Below, piece by piece: positions 58,645-64,000 of a stretch of DNA of 64,000 bases (positions within the stretch are counted from its first letter, which is position 1; each line of letters opens with the position of its first letter). The stretch spans positions 84,642 through 148,641 of the forward strand of contig NZ_JABXYX010000002.1 in NCBI RefSeq assembly GCF_017982655.1, in the 5' to 3' direction. Under the pieces are notes generated by a model. It was not told where the DNA came from. It saw nothing but the letters and a program-made list of their open reading frames with translations, and searched no databases. The stretch is from Brasilonema sp. CT11 (lineage in GTDB: Bacteria > Cyanobacteriota > Cyanobacteriia > Cyanobacteriales > Nostocaceae). Both the position numbers and the translations under genes were made by a program.

Positions 58645-59583
58645 ATGAAATTAAGTGCACTACCAAAAAACAGGATAGTAAAGAGTACAAAAGCGAAAAT
58701 TTTCGTTTTTTTTGTTGCTGCTTGCTTCTTGCTTTTGATACTAGTAAAACCAATTTTACCACCAGCATTTAGCACTGAAGTTAGTCAAACACCCATTGCT
58801 CAGTGCACAATCGCTCAAAGTGGTGATCCTCGCAGTCCGAGTAACCCTGATATTCCCTACATTATCAGTCCCCGCCGAACGTTGCTACTGACTGACAAGC
58901 CGAAGCTACGCTGGAATCAAGTTTTAGGTGTCAAAAGTTATGATGTCAGTTTACAAAAAGCTGGTTCGGTTCTTTGGCAAACAAAAGTGAGTACTAATCA
59001 AGTGGTGTATCCAGGAGAACCAAGACTAGAAACAGGTGTGGAATATTTACTGATTGTTAAAGCAGACAACGGTAAATTGTCAACAGATGAAAAACCAAAT
59101 GCACGAGGTTTTAGCCTTCTGTCCAAAGAAGAAGCACAAGTTGTGAAAGCAAGCATGATGCAACTAAACAATCAAAAAGCTTCTGACAAAGTAAAAGGTT
59201 TACAAAGTGCTTTTTTTTATATCGGTGCTGACTTAAAATCAGAGGCGATTGAGACACTAGAAGCCTTGATAAGTAGTGGTATTAAAGAAACTTCCGTCTA
59301 TCGAAAGCTTGGCTATCTCTACTGGCAAACAGGAGTTAATGTGCTAACTGAGACTAATTATTTAAACGCACACAAATTAGCAGTAGCTAACAAGGATGTT
59401 TTACAGCAAGCACAGATTGCGGAAGCTTTGGGAAATTTGTATATAGCAATAGATGACCAAAAAACAGGCAGAAATTGGTTCAATAAAGCACGAGACAGTT
59501 ACAAAACTTTAGGTAATAAGCAAAGAGTAGAAGAACTAGATGAGCAGATAAATCAACTGAAAACAAACAAACCTACTGCGTAA
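58645..59583 (+). CDS. Exported or membrane-anchored TPR-like protein
   Basis: A 312-residue protein with an N-terminal hydrophobic segment (FVFFVAACFLLLILVKPILPP), then a beta-rich region resembling a fibronectin III-type fold (RTLLLTDKPKLRWNQVLGVKSYDVSLQKAG) and a helical TPR-like C-terminus (SVYRKLGYLYWQTGVNVLTE, AEALGNLYIAIDDQKTGRNW). I know no formal family. It lies 84 bases after the kinase, same strand, and 300 bases before the small protein gene, so a shared role with the kinase-CHAT block is inferred from position only. Confidence 0.65.
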   Translation: MKLSALPKNRIVKSTKAKIFVFFVAACFLLLILVKPILPPAFSTEVSQTPIAQCTIAQSGDPRSPSNPDIPYIISPRRTLLLTDKPKLRWNQVLGVKSYDVSLQKAGSVLWQTKVSTNQVVYPGEPRLETGVEYLLIVKADNGKLSTDEKPNARGFSLLSKEEAQVVKASMMQLNNQKASDKVKGLQSAFFYIGADLKSEAIETLEALISSGIKETSVYRKLGYLYWQTGVNVLTETNYLNAHKLAVANKDVLQQAQIAEALGNLYIAIDDQKTGRNWFNKARDSYKTLGNKQRVEELDEQINQLKTNKPTA

Positions 59584-59885
59584 GTTAGAAATCAAGACAC
59601 TGATTAGTAGCTCAATCTAATTAAGCGTAAAATATAATTAGGAATGCGAGTGCGCGGCTACGCATACAAGGCAAACTGAGTGTAGACAAGGGAGGCGGCT
59701 TTCTGTTCGCGCTCTTGGCGTTCCCAAGAAAAAGATAAGCAAGTCATTCCAAAGACTCTATTTACCTTTTTCAACGTTGACTTAACTTAGCATCCGGAAT
59801 GGTGTGATTTCTGTTGGTATACATATATGTCTTTAGGTGAAGTTAAATCTGTTCTATAAATCACCCAACAACAGGAGTATGACAA
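59584..59885. other. Gap in the signalling block
   Basis: About 300 bases; a gcgctcttggcgttcc region near 59705 and no gene. A promoter for the downstream small gene may lie at the 3' end. Confidence 0.4.
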
Positions 59886-60176
59886 ATGACTGACCAAACA
59901 TTACACCCGAATCAAGATTTTCGTAAAGCGGAAGCCAAAAAACTACTAGAACAAGCTAATCAACAGTTAGCAGAAGCTTTAAAATCTTACCAACAAGCAC
60001 AAGAACTCTATCAGGACGTGGGTGAAGAGACTGTTGCTACTCTCATCTCCTATCTTATTTCTCAAAGCAAGATTCTGACTGTTAGTGGCACAGATAAGTC
60101 TGGTAATTCTAAAATAAACTTAACTGCTGCTAGTGGTATATTGGCTAATCGTTCAAGGATTAACCGTCCTAAGTAA
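59886..60176 (+). CDS. Small coiled-coil protein
   Basis: A 96-residue hydrophilic protein: a helical N-terminal half with heptad character (KAEAKKLLEQANQQLAEALK, SYQQAQELYQDVGEE) resembling a single TPR-like helix pair, and a short Ser/Thr-rich tail. AGGAG lies eight bases before the ATG. No family is known; the Tyr-rich QELYQDVGEETVATLI pattern echoes the TPR of the next gene. Confidence 0.6.
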   Translation: MTDQTLHPNQDFRKAEAKKLLEQANQQLAEALKSYQQAQELYQDVGEETVATLISYLISQSKILTVSGTDKSGNSKINLTAASGILANRSRINRPK

Positions 60177-60342
60177 AGGAAAACTTAATAAATCTACGTT
60201 TTAATGACTGAATGCGATTTTGAGAAAGTTTTTACAGGTGCATCTCAATCTTTTTCCATAAAAAATTTAATAACTCAGTGTTGAAGTTGCTTATTTGATT
60301 AATAAGCAACTCTTTATTTTAAAATATATAAAAACTTAATTC

Positions 60343-63183
60343 ATGCACTTATCTCTTTTAATTCGCTTTGGTACAATTGGAATTATTTTGTGTTTGTTAA
60401 AGGCTTCAGCTTACGAAGGACAACAATCACTTGTAGGTTCTCGTTATCAAATTGTGAGTGATTCTTCTAAAACACTCTTACAAGCAAAAAAATCTAAAAA
60501 CCTGAAGATAGAAGCAGATCGATTATCTAACCAAGCAGCTGACCAATATGATAACGATCAGTTTCAAAAAGCCTTAAAAATCTATCAAAAATCGCTAGTT
60601 ATTTATCAAGAAATAGATGATAAAAAAAATATTAGTAATACATTTAATAGCCTAGGAGCAGTTTCTAGAGAGCTAGGTCAATATCCGCAAGCACTAAAAT
60701 TTTATCAGCAAGCGTTGGCCATAAATCGAGAAGTAGGGGCTGGCAAAATTCCTAACCCAGAGGAACAGGAAACAACTGGAAGTATATTCAATAATATTGG
60801 GTTAGTTTATCAATCTATGGGGCAGTATTCTCAAGCAGTGGGATACTATCAGCAAAGCCTTTTCTTAATGGAAAAAAATGAAGATAAACTAGGAGTCGGA
60901 TCTGCCCTCAATAGTCTTGGTGGAGTTTATTACGAAACAGGACAATATTCCCAAGCACTCAAGTTTTTTAAACAAGCTTTAGTTAATGTTAAAAAAGCTA
61001 AAGACCCTGTAGAAGAAGCGAATAACCTTAATAATATTGGACTCGTTTACAGTGAACTCGGTCAATATCCTCAAGCCATCAAGTTTTATCGGGAAGCTTT
61101 AGCAATTTTGAAAAAAAATGGCGATAAGTTAGGCGAAGGCACAACTCTTCATAATATTGGGTTCGCCTACAACAAGATGAATAAATATTCTCAAGCTCTA
61201 AATTACTATCAGCAAGCATTAGCCAATTTTAGAGAAATTGATAATAAACCAAAGATTGGCAGTACTCTTAACAATATCGGCTTTGTCTATCAACAATTGG
61301 GACAGTATTCGCAAGCACTAAAATCTCTTGAGCAAGCGTTGAGTCTTCTGCAACAAGTGGGTGATCGTGCTGTCGTTGGGCGTACTCTTGATAGTATGGG
61401 AAGCGCTTACAAAGGTATGCGTAAGTATCCGCAAGCATTAGCGTCATATCAGCAAGCATTATTATTGAGTCGGGAAATTGGTGATAGAACCGCTCAAAGA
61501 ATTACCCTTGCCAACATTGGTGATTTACTAGCGCAGCAAAACAAACCACAATTGGCAATTATTTTTTACAAGCAATCTGTGAATGTGACTGAAGCTATAC
61601 GCGCACAATTGCGATCGCTTTCACAAGAACAACAGCAATCTTACACAGCAACCGTTGCTGATATCTATCGACGTTTAGCTGACTTACTTCTGCGACAAGA
61701 TCGAGTGCTAGAAGCACAGCAAGTTTTAGATTTACTTAAAATTCAAGAACTAGACGATTACCTGCATGATGTTCGGGGTAATGAAAGAACAGCTAAAGGA
61801 GTTGAGTCGCTGTCTCCAGAACAGTCCATTAATCAAGGGTTGAAAGTTATAGCCGATAAACAAATTCAAATCAGCAGACAACTCGGCGAACTGCAAAAAA
61901 TTCCACCAACTAATAGAAAACCGCAAGACAAAGAAAAAATCGTAGCACTGGAGGCAAATCTTCTCACCGAATTTAACCAATTTATTGATAGCCCAGAAGT
62001 GAATGCTTGGTTAGGACAGCTTAGCCCAAAAACGGCACAACAGATTATACCACTGGATAATCTTAACAGCTTGCGCGACAACTTGCAGCGTCTTAACCAA
62101 AACGCCGTCTTGCTGTATCCGTTGGTTTTAGACAATCGTCTGGAACTCGTACTAACGACTCCAAATACACCACCAATCCATCGTAGTGTTCCTATTAAAA
62201 AAGAAGAACTCAATCGCCTCATTGTAGATTTTCGTAGGGCTTTAGAAAATCCCGAATCGAACGCCACAGTTACCGCCCAAAAGCTGTATGAATTGCTCAT
62301 TAAGCCGATAGAAAAAGACTTAGCAAATGCCGATGCCAAAACAATTATTTATGCACCGGATGGAGCATTACGTTATCTTCCCCTAGCTGCTTTACATGAC
62401 GGCAAACAATGGTTAGCGCAGCGCTTCCGTACTAACAATATTACTGCTTTGAGTTTAACAGATCTTGATACTCAACCTTTACCGCAAATCAAAGTTTTGG
62501 CTGGGGCGACGACACAGCGTCACATCGTACAATTAGAGTCTACTTCATTACCATTTAAAGCACTAGAATATGCAGGAGCAGAGGTTGAAAATCTTGCTAC
62601 TATGATGCCAGGAACTAAAACACTTTTAGATAATGAATTTAATCGCCAAGCAATGATTCCTTATTTAAATGTGTATACAATTATTCATATGGCGACTCAC
62701 GCCTTTTTTGTCAACGGTAAGCCGGAAGACTCTTTTATTTTAATGGGTGATGGTGGTTTAGTTACCCTACCTGATATTCAAAAGTTATCTTTGCCAAATG
62801 TAGATTTGGTTGTATTGAGTGCTTGTGAAACAGCAGCCGGTGACCAAATAGGCAAGGGAGAAGAAATTTTAGGTTTTGGCTATCAAGTACAGCGTACAGG
62901 AGCAAGAGCTGCGATCGCATCTTTATGGTCTGTGAGTGATGGCGGTACACAAGCTTTAATGGATGCTTTTTACGCCTACTTAAGCCAAGGGAAAATGAGT
63001 AAAGCTGAGGCTTTACGTCAAGCGCAAGTTGCAATGATTACAGGCGACTATTCAGGGATAACTCAAGATCAAGACAGAGGAATTCTTAAATCTACACGCC
63101 AGAATCTACCAGCAAAAGTCGCTAATCGTCTGAGTCATCCCTATTATTGGGCACCTTTCATTTTAATTGGTAATGGTTTGTAA
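60343..63183 (+). CDS. TPR-CHAT protein (caspase-like peptidase fold)
   Basis: A 946-residue protein: a hydrophobic N-terminus (LIRFGTIGIILCLL), then nine or ten tetratricopeptide repeats of the LNNIGLVYSELGQYPQAIKF type (about residues 70-420), a helical linker and a C-terminal CHAT domain (about 640-946). The CHAT catalytic pair is intact: His786 in MATHA and Cys828 in LSACETA, as in caspase/separase-like proteases. CHAT proteins are cut-and-signal proteases in type III-E CRISPR systems and other conflict systems, but most cyanobacterial ones have no known role. Four upstream genes are co-directional. Confidence 0.9.
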   Translation: MHLSLLIRFGTIGIILCLLKASAYEGQQSLVGSRYQIVSDSSKTLLQAKKSKNLKIEADRLSNQAADQYDNDQFQKALKIYQKSLVIYQEIDDKKNISNTFNSLGAVSRELGQYPQALKFYQQALAINREVGAGKIPNPEEQETTGSIFNNIGLVYQSMGQYSQAVGYYQQSLFLMEKNEDKLGVGSALNSLGGVYYETGQYSQALKFFKQALVNVKKAKDPVEEANNLNNIGLVYSELGQYPQAIKFYREALAILKKNGDKLGEGTTLHNIGFAYNKMNKYSQALNYYQQALANFREIDNKPKIGSTLNNIGFVYQQLGQYSQALKSLEQALSLLQQVGDRAVVGRTLDSMGSAYKGMRKYPQALASYQQALLLSREIGDRTAQRITLANIGDLLAQQNKPQLAIIFYKQSVNVTEAIRAQLRSLSQEQQQSYTATVADIYRRLADLLLRQDRVLEAQQVLDLLKIQELDDYLHDVRGNERTAKGVESLSPEQSINQGLKVIADKQIQISRQLGELQKIPPTNRKPQDKEKIVALEANLLTEFNQFIDSPEVNAWLGQLSPKTAQQIIPLDNLNSLRDNLQRLNQNAVLLYPLVLDNRLELVLTTPNTPPIHRSVPIKKEELNRLIVDFRRALENPESNATVTAQKLYELLIKPIEKDLANADAKTIIYAPDGALRYLPLAALHDGKQWLAQRFRTNNITALSLTDLDTQPLPQIKVLAGATTQRHIVQLESTSLPFKALEYAGAEVENLATMMPGTKTLLDNEFNRQAMIPYLNVYTIIHMATHAFFVNGKPEDSFILMGDGGLVTLPDIQKLSLPNVDLVVLSACETAAGDQIGKGEEILGFGYQVQRTGARAAIASLWSVSDGGTQALMDAFYAYLSQGKMSKAEALRQAQVAMITGDYSGITQDQDRGILKSTRQNLPAKVANRLSHPYYWAPFILIGNGL

Positions 63184-63941
63184 TACCAATTATCCATGAA
63201 AATGCACTTATAATCCTATCCAGGAAGATGAAGCCGTTTGGATTGAGTTACGAATTCTAGAGATAGCAATCCTCTCAACGGTTGTGAGATAATATAGCAG
63301 TCGCCAACTCTATTAGGACATATAGCAAGGAACGCTTAACGCTTAACAGGGTTGAAAATCTCGTGATGTCCGTATTTTCTCATTAGTTCATGTCCTAATT
63401 TACCTGGCAACGGCTATAGTTATTCAGATTTTTGTAGAAAGTCCTCTGCCATGCCATAAAAAACACCCGTAAAGGGTGTATGAACAAGTCGTCTCATGAC
63501 TTATAACGCTTCATTCATCGTATCTTCGTCCAATTAGCTTTACTCCCTCCAAAAGTCAGAGTTCAGATTAAGAATCTGCGTGCTGGGGAATACAAGTGAC
63601 ATGGTGAATGAATTTCGCCAAATCCCAACAACCAACTGTTATCAGACCGACAAAGAAGGTTGAATTGAAGTGTCTGCAATTTTGGCAAAAGAAAAAATGC
63701 TCTCTGCCAAGTAGTCATAAAAAATGATACAGGAGAGAGGCAAAACATTCCTTGTTAAGACGTGCTTTCTCAATCATTTAACTGTATGACACAATACATC
63801 TACTATCTATAGATTGATAGATGTTGTGTTAATTTTTCTTGTATTGGAGAATACAAAGTGAGTGGTAATGGTTTATAGAACCCATTTGACATCTTTTACA
63901 GTGTTGAAGTAAAGTTACGGCAAAAGCCTTATCCAGCAACC
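63184..63941. other. Gap between the CHAT gene and the transposase
   Basis: Holds a minus-strand terminator-like hairpin at 63463-63479 and the probable left flank of an insertion sequence from about 63830. A 61-codon minus-strand frame at 63563-63748 is weak. Confidence 0.45.
63457..63479 (-). terminator. Minus-strand terminator candidate
   Basis: On the minus strand ACACCC-TTTAC-GGGTGT is followed by TTTTTTATGG, a good rho-independent pattern, yet no clear minus-strand gene ends here. It may end a small RNA read from about 63480-63780. Confidence 0.5.
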
Positions 63942-64000
63942 ATGCCATACTCCAGCAGCCTAACAGACGAAGAGTGGGAAATTCTTGAACCTCTACTGTT
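63942..64000 (+). mobile_element. Insertion sequence, 5' end of an IS5-type transposase gene
   Basis: The last 59 bases encode MPYSSSLTDEEWEILEPLL, the standard opening of IS5-group (DUF4096) DDE transposases; the rest is beyond the window. The left inverted repeat probably lies between about 63840 and 63900 but cannot be assigned without the right end. Confidence 0.8.

Noticed and set aside
63563..63748. 61-codon minus-strand frame near the right edge
   Set aside because: Composition is not protein-like and there is no ribosome site; a small RNA is the better guess.

Overview
The window is chromosomal DNA of a filamentous, probably heterocyst-forming cyanobacterium (order Nostocales by inference). 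The evidence is a set of photosynthetic and Calvin-cycle genes (magnesium chelatase chlD, phosphoribulokinase prk, ferredoxin-NADP reductase petH with a phycobilisome-linker domain, ferredoxin-thioredoxin reductase ftrC), a cyanobacterial nitrate-assimilation operon with an NtcA-type promoter, many GCGATCGC (HIP1) octamers, and many short tandem and palindromic dispersed repeats. No rRNA genes or CRISPR arrays were found; one tRNA gene is present. No genus can be named from the sequence alone.

Layout. 1-4.4 kb: minus-strand nitrate operon nirA-nrtP-narB (narB cut by the window edge) behind a GTA-N8-TAC / N22 / TAN3T promoter. 4.4-7.4 kb: Rieske lipoprotein, HEAT-repeat protein, a small conserved protein and 5-formyl-THF cyclo-ligase. 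7.5-13.6 kb: surface polysaccharide genes (GDP-fucose synthase, GDP-mannose dehydratase, sugar transferase, GT4 glycosyltransferase) and a CSP41-like epimerase-fold protein. 13.6-22 kb: repeat-rich accessory stretch with an MFS exporter, tRNA-Arg(ACG), moaC, small membrane proteins, a decayed amino-acid/ethanolamine permease, an ABA4-like protein and a DUF262/HNH restriction-type nuclease. 22-30 kb: typA, ftrC-DUF309, then an LPS-transport group lptA-lptB-lptF followed by a large Asn/Pro-rich single-pass protein. 30-39 kb: a decayed DUF5710 remnant, chlD, a group 3 sigma factor, BI-1, infC, aminotransferase, YjbQ. 39-49.7 kb: envelope proteins (peptidoglycan-binding/SPOR, SLH), mtnP, pentapeptide protein, hydrolase, CAAD protein, homoserine dehydrogenase. 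49.8-54.3 kb: petH, prk, metK. 54.9-63.2 kb: a same-strand signalling block: histidine kinase, Ser/Thr kinase-TPR, two uncharacterised proteins and a TPR-CHAT (caspase-like) protein. The window ends in the first codons of an IS5-type transposase.

How the genes work together. Nitrate uptake and reduction (nrtP, narB, nirA) draw reductant from ferredoxin, the same pool used by petH and ftrC; moaC supplies the molybdenum cofactor narB needs. prk is a known target of the ferredoxin-thioredoxin system. gmd and fcl make GDP-fucose for the neighbouring glycosyltransferases.

The most notable observations are: short repeats that have entered coding sequences (nirA, the sugar transferase N-terminus, the permease pseudogene, possibly the lptF start); the kinase/CHAT block as a candidate signalling or cell-fate module; a solitary GmrSD-like nuclease; and two NtcA-type promoters, one of them upstream of metK.
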